Assembly: GCA_012269555.1 (NCBI GenBank)
Contig: JAAXKA010000124.1
Coordinates: 1-33,444 of the forward strand
Direction of reading: 5' to 3'
From: Alphaproteobacteria bacterium
GTDB lineage: Bacteria; Pseudomonadota; Alphaproteobacteria; Puniceispirillales; Puniceispirillaceae
DNA length: 33,444 nucleotides
The first letter of the stretch is position 1. Each line of letters begins with the position of its first letter. The notes below the pieces were generated by a model. That model was not told where the DNA came from. It was given only the letters and a program-made list of their open reading frames with translations, and searched no databases. The position numbers were made by a program, and so were the translations under genes. Below are positions 1 to 9,248 of this stretch, piece by piece.

Positions 1-508
1 AATAAATAGTAGGCGAATTATTAAAGATGATCCTTAAAAAATATAGTTTTTCTATCCAAATATTTTAATTTAGCAAATACAAAATTTAATATAACATTTA
101 TAAATTTATAAGTTCAAAATTTAATAGGATAAAAATCTACGCTTAGAAAGTAATTAAAAAATCAATTTTTTATAGGTTTTTCGTGAGAGTAATTAGAAAA
201 AATTATTTCGGTTTTGCGTGTGAAAAATGGCAGGCTTAACTTTGTTGTTTATAACTATTTAGAACATAATCATGTGTGAATTTTAAAGATTGAAAAAAAA
301 CAGAACGAAAATGTTGGTAATACCAAAAATTAGCGGAAAAATTTTGTATTCTGGGCAAATATTAGTTAGCAATCCAACTTGAATAATAACTTAAAATGAA
401 ACTTTATCTATTTTATGAATTGGGCATTGATTTTCTTGTGTGAACCACTGGACTTTTATATAAGCTATAAATCTTCCATTGAAAAAAAATGTATAAATAG
501 GGGTAATC
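1..508. other. Gene-free AT-rich leader region
   Basis: No supportable gene lies in these 508 bases. Stops are frequent in all frames, and the longest open stretches are short and resemble nothing known. A frame open from the left edge closes near base 37, so the tail of an upstream gene could enter here, but that cannot be shown. A 13-bp inverted repeat, TTGGTA-A-TACCAA, sits at 314-326. A weak promoter candidate for the next gene is TTGTGT (436-441), a 17-base spacer, then TATAAG (459-464), about 45 bases before the start codon. The rest is A/T runs with no hairpin followed by a T-run. Confidence 0.5.
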
Positions 509-1459
509 ATGCAATTACGTAACAAAACTGTAAGTATAATTGGAGGTTCGGGGTTTATTGGTCGGGCTTTAGTAAAAAAACTAGCACTTTCTGGCGCCAA
601 GATAAATGTACTTACTCGTAATGCTGTTCGCTCGAAAAATCTTAAGACAGCGGGTGATGTTGGTCAGGTTACTGTGATGTCGGGAGATGCCTTAGTCGAT
701 GAGGATATTATAAATTCTATACGGTTCGCTGATTATGTAGTTAATTTAATTGGTATTTTTCATCCTTCAGGCAAGCAAAATTTTCTAAATTCACAAGCAG
801 AGTTACCGCAAAGATTAGGGCAAATAGCCAAAAAGTTGGATGTAAAAAAAATCGTGCATGTTTCCGCAATTGGAGCTGATTTGGAATCCAAAAGCCAATA
901 CCAAAAAACCAAAGCGGAGGGTGAGAGAAACTTGCTTCGTATTTCGCCCGGTAGCACTATCCTTCGCCCATCAATTGTTTTTGGTCCTGGCGATGGTTTT
1001 TTTGATAGATTTGCAAAAATAGCGATGATTTCGCCAGCTTTACCGTTGATAGGAGGCGGTAAAACTAAGTTCCAACCGATTTTTGTTGGAGATGTTGCTG
1101 ATTCTGTCCTTTTTTGCTTAGGTCACAGCCAAACTGACGGTCAGATATATGAGCTGGGGGGGCCATCAATGTATAGTTTTAAAGAGTTGCTGAGCTATAC
1201 GCTTGGATCTATTGGCAAGAAAAGAGCTTTGATACCAATCTCGAATTTTGCAATGCAAATCCCTGCAGCTTTGTTCTCTATTTTACCAAACCCGCCAATA
1301 ACATTGGACCAATTGAGAATGTTAGAAAGAGACAATGTTGTTAGTGAAAACATGCCCAATATATCCTCATTTGGGATCACCCCGCAGCCAATCGAAGCTC
1401 ACGTTCCATATTATCTTTCTTGCTACCGTCAAGGTGGAATTTTTGCTTCAAATCAATAG
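509..1459 (+). CDS. NAD(P)-binding epimerase/dehydrogenase, complex I NDUFA9-like
   Basis: An atypical short-chain dehydrogenase of 316 residues. The N-terminal Rossmann nucleotide-binding loop is GGSGFIG, with glycines 12, 15 and 18. A Ser119 region and a YxxxK pair (Tyr131, Lys135) match the usual catalytic residues, and the LRPSIVFGPGDGFFDRF segment (152-168) is typical of the NDUFA9-like branch. Members of this branch are often annotated as complex I NDUFA9 subunit-like proteins in alphaproteobacteria. Whether this one binds complex I or acts as an independent sugar-nucleotide or quinone-related reductase cannot be told from sequence. The ATG is preceded by AGGGG at 499-503, five bases away. 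The stop overlaps the stop of the convergent uppP gene by seven bases. The family call is firm and the exact role is open. Confidence 0.85.
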   Translation: MQLRNKTVSIIGGSGFIGRALVKKLALSGAKINVLTRNAVRSKNLKTAGDVGQVTVMSGDALVDEDIINSIRFADYVVNLIGIFHPSGKQNFLNSQAELPQRLGQIAKKLDVKKIVHVSAIGADLESKSQYQKTKAEGERNLLRISPGSTILRPSIVFGPGDGFFDRFAKIAMISPALPLIGGGKTKFQPIFVGDVADSVLFCLGHSQTDGQIYELGGPSMYSFKELLSYTLGSIGKKRALIPISNFAMQIPAALFSILPNPPITLDQLRMLERDNVVSENMPNISSFGITPQPIEAHVPYYLSCYRQGGIFASNQ

Positions 1460-2289
1460 ATTACAAAAAGAATTATGAACCCCAGCGCAAGCCTATAATA
1501 AACAAACCAGCTGAAATCCCTCTTTCTAAGCCAACTCATCATGGCATGAATTACGGCCAAAGCTACAGAAAATGAGGCAATTATAACAATGAGAGCTGTA
1601 TTTATTAAAAATACATTCTCGCTCTTTAAAAGTTCTAGAGTTTGCAAAAACCCAGCAGCAATAATAACTGGAATTGATAATAATAAAGAAAATCGGGCGG
1701 CAACTATTCTTCCAAACCCGAGATACCTTGCCATCGTTATGGTAACCCCACTTCTCGATGTCCCTGGGATTATTGCAAGCATTTGTGCGAGTCCTATAAA
1801 AAAAGCTTCTTTCAATCCCATTTGGCCCAAATCCTGCTTATTTTGATGGTTTTTATCTGAATGCCAAAGAAACAAGGCAAATATGAGATTTGCAATCGCT
1901 ACGGTTTGAACAAGTCTTAGAAACTCTATTTTGTAAAGAGAAACAAAGAAACCGGCAATGATAACAGGTATGGTGGCAATTATTATCAAATTGAAAATTA
2001 GGATAGATTGTCTGTCAACAATGGTATTTGAGTGTGAGTAAAGTTTTCCAAGTATGAGATTTCGAAGGGCAAAGTATATTTTAAAGATTTCAGAACGAAC
2101 ATAAATGATAACGGCTAGCAAAGTTCCAATATGTGCTGCAACATCGATAGATAAGCCCTGATCTGCATTTCCCAAAATCTCTGGTAGTAAAACTAGGTGA
2201 CCAGAGGATGATACCGGCAGAAATTCTGTGATGCCCTGCACAACGGCTACAAGAAAATAGTAAAAAAAATCAGACAAAGAAAACGCCAT
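1453..2289 (-). CDS. uppP: Undecaprenyl-diphosphatase (UppP/BacA)
   Basis: An integral inner-membrane phosphatase that converts undecaprenyl diphosphate to undecaprenyl phosphate. It recycles the lipid carrier for peptidoglycan and other envelope polymers, and overexpression of the family gives bacitracin resistance. Both signature motifs are intact: the QGITEFLPVSSSGHL block near the N-terminus (Gln18 and Glu22 of the Q/ExxxE motif) and PGTSRSGVT at about 175-183. Several hydrophobic segments fill the rest. I chose the ATG at 2289 (278 residues), which gives the usual family length and has AAGG ten bases upstream. An in-frame ATG at 2331 would add 14 residues but has no visible Shine-Dalgarno. 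The gene is convergent with, and overlaps, the preceding dehydrogenase, and is divergent from gltD. Confidence 0.93.
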   Translation of the reverse strand: MAFSLSDFFYYFLVAVVQGITEFLPVSSSGHLVLLPEILGNADQGLSIDVAAHIGTLLAVIIYVRSEIFKIYFALRNLILGKLYSHSNTIVDRQSILIFNLIIIATIPVIIAGFFVSLYKIEFLRLVQTVAIANLIFALFLWHSDKNHQNKQDLGQMGLKEAFFIGLAQMLAIIPGTSRSGVTITMARYLGFGRIVAARFSLLLSIPVIIAAGFLQTLELLKSENVFLINTALIVIIASFSVALAVIHAMMSWLRKRDFSWFVYYRLALGFIILFVIY

Positions 2290-2647
2290 TTGATGCAAAG
2301 CCTTGTCTACATATCCAACACAAGTTTCCATATTAGTATTTTCACAGTAAATGTAAATAAAAGAAGTGAATGAGTAAAATTGGTTTTCCTAAATCAAAAA
2401 TTTTGTTCCGAAATGAGACTAAATAATTCATTATTTAGAGAAAAAATCTTCAGGCTTCGTTTAAAACTTGAAACTTTATATAAAATATGGTAGCCTTATT
2501 GACCCATTGGGTTTGAAATTACTTTGTAAAATAAAACTTGTTTATGAAAAAGTACTGTCTTTAATTTGGGTTATTTGAAGAACTAGTAGGAATTCTCATC
2601 CAAAAATAAAGACCAATGAAATTGCTGTTACGTTTAGGGAGACGTCT
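2290..2647. other. Divergent intergenic region uppP/gltD
   Basis: About 350 bases separate the uppP and gltD starts and must carry both promoters. The clearest structure is an inverted repeat at 2419-2438, with arms CTAAATAAT and ATTATTTAG around a TC centre. A smaller palindrome, ACCCA-T-TGGGT, lies at 2502-2512 and overlaps a TTGACC hexamer at 2499-2504 that could be a -35 element. The nearest good -10 (TAAAAT, 2527-2532) is 22 bases further on, too far for a standard promoter. No sigma-54 -24/-12 element was seen, although glutamate synthase genes are often nitrogen-regulated. No small gene is supported here. Confidence 0.4.
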
Positions 2648-4087
2648 ATGTCGTCTAAAATGCTTAAATTTATCAATACAAAAAAGGCAATGCCACAAAA
2701 GAGAAAAGCAGAAAAACGTAAGTTTGATTTTGATGAAATCTATGCTGAATTTAGTAAAAATAAAGTTGAGGAGCAAGCAGGTAGATGCTCTCAATGCGGA
2801 GTTCCTTTTTGTCAGGTAAATTGCCCACTACATAATAATATTCCTGACTGGTTGATGCTTACCGCAGAAGGAAGGATGCAAGAGGCATACGAAGTATCTT
2901 CTGTTACAAACACTTTTCCAGAAATTTGTGGCAGAATTTGCCCCCAGGACAGGTTGTGTGAGGGTAATTGCGTTATTGAAAAAGGGTTTGAGTCTGTGAC
3001 AATAGGAGCAGTTGAAAAGCATATTACCGAAACTGCATTTGACAACGGCTGGGTAAAACCCATTGTGCCGAAAATTGAAAAGGAATATTCAGTTGGAATT
3101 ATAGGTTCAGGTCCGGCTGGACTGGCTGCTGCTGATCTGTTGCGCAGAAAAGGCTATCAGGTAATTGTTTATGATCGTTATGATAGGGTAGGGGGGCTTC
3201 TTATATATGGTATTCCAGGTTTTAAACTCGAAAAAGAAATAGTAACTAGGAGACATGAATTACTCGAGCAAGGAGGTGTTTATTTCCAGCTTGAATGCGA
3301 AATTGGACGCGATGTTTCATTTACAGATTTGCAAGAAAAACATGACGCGGTGTTAATTGCTACAGGCGTATATAAAGCACGGGACATTGATTTAGTTGGC
3401 AGCGAATTAAAGGGTGTTGTGCCTGCGTTAGATTATCTTATTGCTTCAAATCGCAAATCATTGGGTGACGATGTTCCATCTTTTAATGAAGGCACTTTAA
3501 ATGCTGCCAATAAAAACGTTGTGGTTGTTGGAGGTGGTGATACAGCTATGGACTGTGTCCGAACAGCTATCCGCCAAAATGCAAAATCTGTTACGTGTCT
3601 CTACAGACGTGACAGAGCCAATATGCCTGGTTCTCAGCGTGAAGTTCAGAACGCAGAGGAAGAAGGTGTGAACTTTCAATGGCTTTCTGCTCCCACCCAA
3701 TTTTTAGGAGAAAGTAAGGTGTCTTCTGTTAGGGCTCAGCGTATTCATTTAGGTCAGCCTGACTCAACAGGAAGACAAGTGCCAAATTTGGTGCCCGGCT
3801 CTGAATTTGATATTTCAGCAGATATAGTTATAAAAGCACTTGGCTTTGACCCAGAAAACTTACCTAGTATGTTTAATCAGCCAGCTCTTGAGGTTTCAAA
3901 ATGGGGAACTTTATCAATTAATTGGAAAACGATGCAAACATCTATCAAAGGTGTGTTTGCCGCTGGTGACATTGTTCGAGGAGCGTCTCTTGTGGTCTGG
4001 GGAGTGAGAGATGGAAGGGATGCAGCCGAGCAAATTGATAAATTTATTACAAACACTAGTCAGAAAAAAATTGTGGCAGCTGAATAA
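2648..4087 (+). CDS. gltD: Glutamate synthase (NADPH), small/beta subunit
   Basis: The beta subunit of NADPH-GOGAT passes electrons from NADPH through FAD and iron-sulfur clusters to the large subunit. That subunit makes two glutamates from glutamine and 2-oxoglutarate in the cytosol. The 479-residue protein starts with the expected cysteine-rich segment: Cys47, 50, 55, 59 and Cys94, 98, 104, 108, which hold two [4Fe-4S] clusters. The FAD fold is GSGPAG at 153-158, the NADPH fold is GGGDTAMD at 295-302, and the late AAGD motif is at 438-441. Length matches the family. The ATG at 2648 follows AGGGAG (2636-2641). gltB starts 34 bases after the stop, so the two are probably one operon, here in the order small subunit then large subunit. 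Confidence 0.97.
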   Translation: MSSKMLKFINTKKAMPQKRKAEKRKFDFDEIYAEFSKNKVEEQAGRCSQCGVPFCQVNCPLHNNIPDWLMLTAEGRMQEAYEVSSVTNTFPEICGRICPQDRLCEGNCVIEKGFESVTIGAVEKHITETAFDNGWVKPIVPKIEKEYSVGIIGSGPAGLAAADLLRRKGYQVIVYDRYDRVGGLLIYGIPGFKLEKEIVTRRHELLEQGGVYFQLECEIGRDVSFTDLQEKHDAVLIATGVYKARDIDLVGSELKGVVPALDYLIASNRKSLGDDVPSFNEGTLNAANKNVVVVGGGDTAMDCVRTAIRQNAKSVTCLYRRDRANMPGSQREVQNAEEEGVNFQWLSAPTQFLGESKVSSVRAQRIHLGQPDSTGRQVPNLVPGSEFDISADIVIKALGFDPENLPSMFNQPALEVSKWGTLSINWKTMQTSIKGVFAAGDIVRGASLVVWGVRDGRDAAEQIDKFITNTSQKKIVAAE

Positions 4088-4121
4088 GGTCTCATATATC
4101 GATTTTTAGAAAGTTAATCAG

Positions 4122-7100
4122 ATGAGTTTTGATGCAAGTAAATATATCCGTAAAAGAATGATCAATGAAGAAATACTTCGTGATGCTGGTATCTATGACC
4201 CTTCGTGGGAACATGATAATTGCGGCGTAGGGTTAGTTGCAGCCATTAATGGTATACCCTCACGTGCAGTAGTAGAAGCAGCTATTAACGCACTTCGAGC
4301 AATTTGGCATAGAGGAGCTGTTGATGCTGATGGAATGACGGGAGATGGGGCTGGGATACATATCGCAATTCCTCGAGAATTTTTCATGGAGCACGTTGCG
4401 AGAACAGGACATAAAGATAATGGTGAAAGGCTTGCCGTTGGGATGGTATTTCTTCCAAGGCTAGACTTGGGAGCACAAGAAACCTGTCGTTGTATAGTTG
4501 AGCGCGAAATTCTCAAGATGGAATATAACATATATGGTTGGCGCCAGGTACCTGTGGACATTAAGGCGCTAGGAGAAAAAGCCAACGCTACACGCCCTGA
4601 AATAGAACAAATTATGTTTTCCATGCCTTCTTCAATCTCAGAGCAGGAAGCTGAGCGCGAGCTTTTTTTGATACGGAGAAGAATAGAAAAAGCTGTTCTT
4701 GCTGAATTAATAAACGATTTTTATATTTGCTCACTATCCTCTAGGTCGATCATTTATAAAGGTATGTTTCTTGCTGAACAAGTTACAGAATTTTATCCAG
4801 ACTTAGACGATAAGCTATTTATTTCTGATTTTGCGGTTTATCATCAACGTTATTCCACCAATACATTTCCAACATGGAGGCTAGCTCAACCGTTCAGAGT
4901 TCTTGCACATAACGGTGAGATTAATACTGTTAGAGGAAACATGAATTGGATGTCTTGCCATGAAGACCGTATGGAAAGCGAATTCTTTGAAAATAATATA
5001 GAAGACTTAAAACCAGTGATAGCAAAGGGAAGTTCAGATTCTGCTGCTTTAGATTCCGTGTTTGAGCTTCTTTTGCAGTCTGGGCGTGACCTTCCCATGG
5101 TAAAAACGATGATGATTCCGCAGGCAGTAACTCCAGATGTTTCATCAGAATTAGCCGGTTTATATGGTTATTGTAATGCAGTGATGGAGCCATGGGACGG
5201 ACCTGCAGCAATTGCAGCATTCTCGGGAAATTGGGTTATTGGAGGTATGGATAGAAACGGTTTACGTCCATTAAGATACACAATCACAAAAGGTGGACTT
5301 CTCCTAGCCGGCTCAGAAACCGGAATGGTCTCTATTCCGCCTTCTGATATCCAGGAGTTGGGAAGACTTGGCCCCGGAGAGATGATAGGAGTAAATTTAG
5401 CAGAAGGTAAACTAATTAAGGATAAAGAACTTAAAGCTGAATTATCAAAGCGTGCAGATTGGAATAGTTGGGTTGGAAAATCACAACAATTAGATGAGAT
5501 TTTAGCTAAGAAGCAGGAGATGGCTCCACAGCGTCCTTCATCCGACATTATTAGACGCAGACAGTTGCTCGCTGGTTGGAGTTTAGAGGATATGGAGCTA
5601 ATACTTCAGCCAATGATTGAAACTGGTAAAGAAGCTGTTGGTTCCATGGGTGATGATACCCCCCTTGCTGTGTTATCATCTCACTATCGTGGATTGCATC
5701 ATTTTTTTAGGCAGAATTTCTCACAGGTAACCAACCCTCCAATAGACTCATTACGTGAACGACATGTAATGACGTTGCGAACTCGTCTTGGCAATCTTGG
5801 TAACATATTAGATCAATCTGCAGAGCAATGTGACCACTTGCTTCTTAATTCCCCCGTTTTAACAAATTCAGAATGGACATATCTTATTGAACATCTTGAA
5901 TCAAAGGCTATTATTATTGACTGTCATTTTGATATAGATGGGGGTGAGAACAGTCTTAAGAATGCTTTGGAAGAAATTCAAAAGTTAGCTGAAAATGCTG
6001 TTCGTGGTGGATGCGAGCATGTAATGCTTTCTGATAGCCGAATTTCTGAATCTAAAGCACCTATTCCTATGATATTAGCTGTTGGTGCAGTGCATTCACA
6101 TCTAGTACGTCAACAATTGCGCACTTTTGCTTCTGTGAATGTAGCGACAGGTGAATGTTTAGATGTACACCATTTTGCTGTATTGATTGGGGTTGGGGCT
6201 ACTACAGTGAATCCATATGGAGCAGAATGGGCTATAGAAGAACGAAAAGAAAAGGGACTTATTGAAAAACTCGCTTTAGTTGATGCAGTAAATAACTACA
6301 AAACAGCAATTGAAACTGGATTGCTGAAAATCATGTCCAAAATGGGGATATCTGTTTTATCATCGTACAGAGGTGGATATAATTTTGAGGCACTTGGGCT
6401 CTCACGGTCCCTTGTTGTAGATTATTTTCCTTCAATGTCGTCCAGAATATCTGGTCTTGGATTAAATGGAATTCAAACCCGAGTTTTAGAGATGCACCAG
6501 CGTGCTTTCTCGAACGAAGTTACCTATCTACCAGTCGGAGGACAGTTCAAATATCGCAAGTCTGGTGAAGCTCATGCATTTGATGGCCAGGTGATTCATG
6601 CTATGCAACACGCCTGTAATACCGGTTCATACGATAGTTGGAAAAAATATGTGTCTATGGTCAGTCGGCAGGGACCAATAAATTTAAGAGATTTATTAGA
6701 TTTTACTCCAAAAAAACAACCGATCTCTGTAGAGAAAGTTGAGAGTATAACCGATATAAGAAGGCGTCTAGTATCTCCGGGTATAAGCCTAGGCGCATTG
6801 AGCCCAGAGGCGCACGAAACCCTTTCTATTGCAATGAACCGGATTGGTGCAAAATCTGATTCAGGGGAGGGGGGAGAAGATCCTGATAGATATCTTTTGC
6901 GCGAAAATGGGGATGACCCATCTAGCGCGATTAAGCAGGTTGCGTCTGGTAGATTTGGGGTTACAGCAGAATATCTCAACAATTGTAAAGAGATAGAGAT
7001 TAAAATAGCGCAAGGTGCTAAGCCCGGAGAAGGCGGACAGCTTCCAGGAATAAAGGTCGATAGTCTTATAGCCAGATTGCGTCACTCTACTCCTGGAGTA

Positions 7101-8657
7101 ACTCTAATTTCACCACCACCTCACCATGATATATATTCCATAGAGGACCTAGCCCAGCTGATTTATGATTTAAAACAAATAAATCCTGAAGCAAAAGTAT
7201 GTGTTAAGTTAGTCGCGTCTACTGGTATTGGAACAATTGCAGCAGGAGTAGCTAAAGCAAAAGCAGATACAATCTTGATTTCAGGACATGGTGGTGGAAC
7301 TGGTGCAAGTCCACAAACTTCAATAAAATACGCCGGTATGCCATGGGAAATGGGACTTACAGAGGTACATCAGGTGCTAACTATGAATGGGCTAAGAGAA
7401 ACCGTTGTGTTAAGAACTGATGGTGGTTTAAAAACAGGCCGAGACGTGGTCATGGCAGCAATTCTCGGTGCAGATGAATATGGTATTGGAACTTCTTCAC
7501 TGCTTGCAATGGGATGTGTAATGGTTCGTCAGTGTCATGCAAACACCTGTCCTGTAGGTGTGTGTACACAAAGAGAAGACTTACGAGCAAAATTTGAGGG
7601 AACGCCTGAAAAAGTTGTTCAATTGTTTACACATATCGCTGAGGAGGTAAGAGAGATCGTTGCCTCCCTTGGGTATAAGAATATTTCAGAGTTAATAGGT
7701 CGAACAGAATTACTTGCACAAGTCTCACGTGGGGATTCTGCCTTGGATGACTTGGATCTAAACCCTATTCTTGTACAGGCTGATGTTCAAGCAAAGCAAC
7801 GTGGAGGTAACCGTGATGCAGGAAGAATGGAAGTTCCCGACACACTTGATGCACAGATGGTAAAAGATACGGAAAAAGCACTTGCAACCGGCGGAAAAAT
7901 GCAACTATCTTATAATATTGAAAATACTCAAAGAGCTATTGGTACAAGACTTTCATCGCATATTGTTCGTAAGTTTGGCCTTGCAGGCATGAAGCATGGT
8001 CAAATATCTGCTCGTCTACGTGGCTCTGCAGGACAGTCTTTGGGTGCATTTGCGACGCAAGGACTTCGCCTCGATATTATTGGAGATGCGAATGATTACG
8101 TCGGTAAAGGACTATCAGGTGGAATGATAACAGTTCGTCCTTCAGCGGACTCTACTTTTACAGCATCAGAAAATACCATAATTGGTAATACAGTTTTGTA
8201 TGGAGCAACGAGTGGTATGCTATTCGCAGCAGGTCAGGCTGGAGAGCGTTTTTGTGTCCGAAACTCAGGTGCTACCGGTGTTGTCGAGGGTTGTGGTTCT
8301 AACGGTTGTGAATACATGACTGGAGGAAGCGCGGTGATTCTTGGACCTATTGGTTCAAATTTTGGTGCTGGTATGACGGGGGGCATGGCGTTTTTGTATG
8401 ATCCAGAAGGTGATAGCCTTAAGGATTTTAATATTGAAACCTTGCATATTTCTCGTCTACAAGCAGGATTTTGGAGTAATAGCTTGTTAGAAATATTAAA
8501 ACTACATGTGCGAGAAACTAATTCTGCAATAGCTAAGCGTCTTGTAAATGATTGGCTTTTAGAAATAGAAAATTTTTGGCATGTGGTCCCAACTGAGATA
8601 CTTAAAACGTTGGAGCCCCCATTGGACAGTGAAAATATAGTAGGTAAAATTGCTTAA
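4122..8657 (+). CDS. gltB: Glutamate synthase (NADPH), large/alpha subunit
   Basis: The large subunit of GOGAT is the main route of ammonium assimilation together with glutamine synthetase. At 1511 residues it has the normal length. Residues 1-33 look like a propeptide: removal would expose Cys34 (NCGVG context), the N-terminal nucleophile of the class II amidotransferase domain (about 34-430). A central domain follows, then the FMN-binding synthase domain (about 850-1220). The [3Fe-4S] ligands are Cys1132, Cys1138 and Cys1143, spaced CX5CX4C as in the family. The C-terminal glycine-rich beta-helix (about 1250-1500) is complete. The start has only a weak ribosome site, which could mean coupling to gltD. 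No frameshift or missing key residue was seen. Confidence 0.97.
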   Translation: MSFDASKYIRKRMINEEILRDAGIYDPSWEHDNCGVGLVAAINGIPSRAVVEAAINALRAIWHRGAVDADGMTGDGAGIHIAIPREFFMEHVARTGHKDNGERLAVGMVFLPRLDLGAQETCRCIVEREILKMEYNIYGWRQVPVDIKALGEKANATRPEIEQIMFSMPSSISEQEAERELFLIRRRIEKAVLAELINDFYICSLSSRSIIYKGMFLAEQVTEFYPDLDDKLFISDFAVYHQRYSTNTFPTWRLAQPFRVLAHNGEINTVRGNMNWMSCHEDRMESEFFENNIEDLKPVIAKGSSDSAALDSVFELLLQSGRDLPMVKTMMIPQAVTPDVSSELAGLYGYCNAVMEPWDGPAAIAAFSGNWVIGGMDRNGLRPLRYTITKGGLLLAGSETGMVSIPPSDIQELGRLGPGEMIGVNLAEGKLIKDKELKAELSKRADWNSWVGKSQQLDEILAKKQEMAPQRPSSDIIRRRQLLAGWSLEDMELILQPMIETGKEAVGSMGDDTPLAVLSSHYRGLHHFFRQNFSQVTNPPIDSLRERHVMTLRTRLGNLGNILDQSAEQCDHLLLNSPVLTNSEWTYLIEHLESKAIIIDCHFDIDGGENSLKNALEEIQKLAENAVRGGCEHVMLSDSRISESKAPIPMILAVGAVHSHLVRQQLRTFASVNVATGECLDVHHFAVLIGVGATTVNPYGAEWAIEERKEKGLIEKLALVDAVNNYKTAIETGLLKIMSKMGISVLSSYRGGYNFEALGLSRSLVVDYFPSMSSRISGLGLNGIQTRVLEMHQRAFSNEVTYLPVGGQFKYRKSGEAHAFDGQVIHAMQHACNTGSYDSWKKYVSMVSRQGPINLRDLLDFTPKKQPISVEKVESITDIRRRLVSPGISLGALSPEAHETLSIAMNRIGAKSDSGEGGEDPDRYLLRENGDDPSSAIKQVASGRFGVTAEYLNNCKEIEIKIAQGAKPGEGGQLPGIKVDSLIARLRHSTPGVTLISPPPHHDIYSIEDLAQLIYDLKQINPEAKVCVKLVASTGIGTIAAGVAKAKADTILISGHGGGTGASPQTSIKYAGMPWEMGLTEVHQVLTMNGLRETVVLRTDGGLKTGRDVVMAAILGADEYGIGTSSLLAMGCVMVRQCHANTCPVGVCTQREDLRAKFEGTPEKVVQLFTHIAEEVREIVASLGYKNISELIGRTELLAQVSRGDSALDDLDLNPILVQADVQAKQRGGNRDAGRMEVPDTLDAQMVKDTEKALATGGKMQLSYNIENTQRAIGTRLSSHIVRKFGLAGMKHGQISARLRGSAGQSLGAFATQGLRLDIIGDANDYVGKGLSGGMITVRPSADSTFTASENTIIGNTVLYGATSGMLFAAGQAGERFCVRNSGATGVVEGCGSNGCEYMTGGSAVILGPIGSNFGAGMTGGMAFLYDPEGDSLKDFNIETLHISRLQAGFWSNSLLEILKLHVRETNSAIAKRLVNDWLLEIENFWHVVPTEILKTLEPPLDSENIVGKIA

Positions 8658-8669
8658 GAGCGTCTATTG

Positions 8670-9206
8670 ATGCCGGAGAGGTTCGTTATACGAGGTTATC
8701 TTCACCGACATAAATCCGCGGTAAAACGATTAACAGAGGAGGCTTTTGGCCCCGCGCACCATAAACGGTCTGTTTGGAATTTAAGAAAAGCAAAACCAAT
8801 CATTAGACTGGGATTGATCGCAGAAGATATGAACATAGAATCTTTTGATAATTATGGTCAGAATGGGAGAATAGTTGGGAGTTTACAATTTTGGCCTATT
8901 AGAATTGCAGACTATCCATCTCTTCTTCTTGGTCCACTTGCAGTTAAGGAGCATTTAAGGGGTCTTGGTGTAGGTCGATTGCTTATTGAAGAATCATTAA
9001 AAAAAATACAGAAAAGCAATTGGCATTTTTGTATTGTTTCTGGAGAACCAGATTATTATCCTAAGTTCGGATTTAAACCGATTCCTAATAATTTAATTTG
9101 GCCTGGTCCTATCGAAAGACAGAGGCTACAATATATTAATTTAGGATATTCCAAATTAGAAACATTATCCAACGGACCATTACATATCTTGTCAGAAATT
9201 TCATGA
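8670..9206 (+). CDS. GNAT-family N-acetyltransferase, YhbS-like
   Basis: A GNAT acetyltransferase of 178 residues. The acetyl-CoA pyrophosphate-binding loop is RGLGVG at 97-102, after the beta4 strand LLLGPLAV (86-92). The later GEPDYYPKFGFKPI segment (125-138) is the hallmark of the YhbS-like group (COG3153), whose substrates are mostly unknown. The gene begins 12 bases after the gltB stop on the same strand and probably reads through from the gltDB operon. A TTG three bases earlier (8667) is also in frame, but the ATG at 8670 is more likely, with AAGAG about nine bases upstream. The family is clear. The substrate (protein, amino acid or small molecule) is unknown. Confidence 0.85.
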   Translation: MPERFVIRGYLHRHKSAVKRLTEEAFGPAHHKRSVWNLRKAKPIIRLGLIAEDMNIESFDNYGQNGRIVGSLQFWPIRIADYPSLLLGPLAVKEHLRGLGVGRLLIEESLKKIQKSNWHFCIVSGEPDYYPKFGFKPIPNNLIWPGPIERQRLQYINLGYSKLETLSNGPLHILSEIS

Positions 9207-9248
9207 GATTATATGGTATCATGACGTTAGATTAGACAAATTTATTAA

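Noticed and set aside
4193-4624. 143-codon minus-strand open frame inside gltB, and similar frames at 5168-5548 and 6596-6982
   Set aside because: All lie antisense to the highly conserved glutamate synthase and show no domain of their own.
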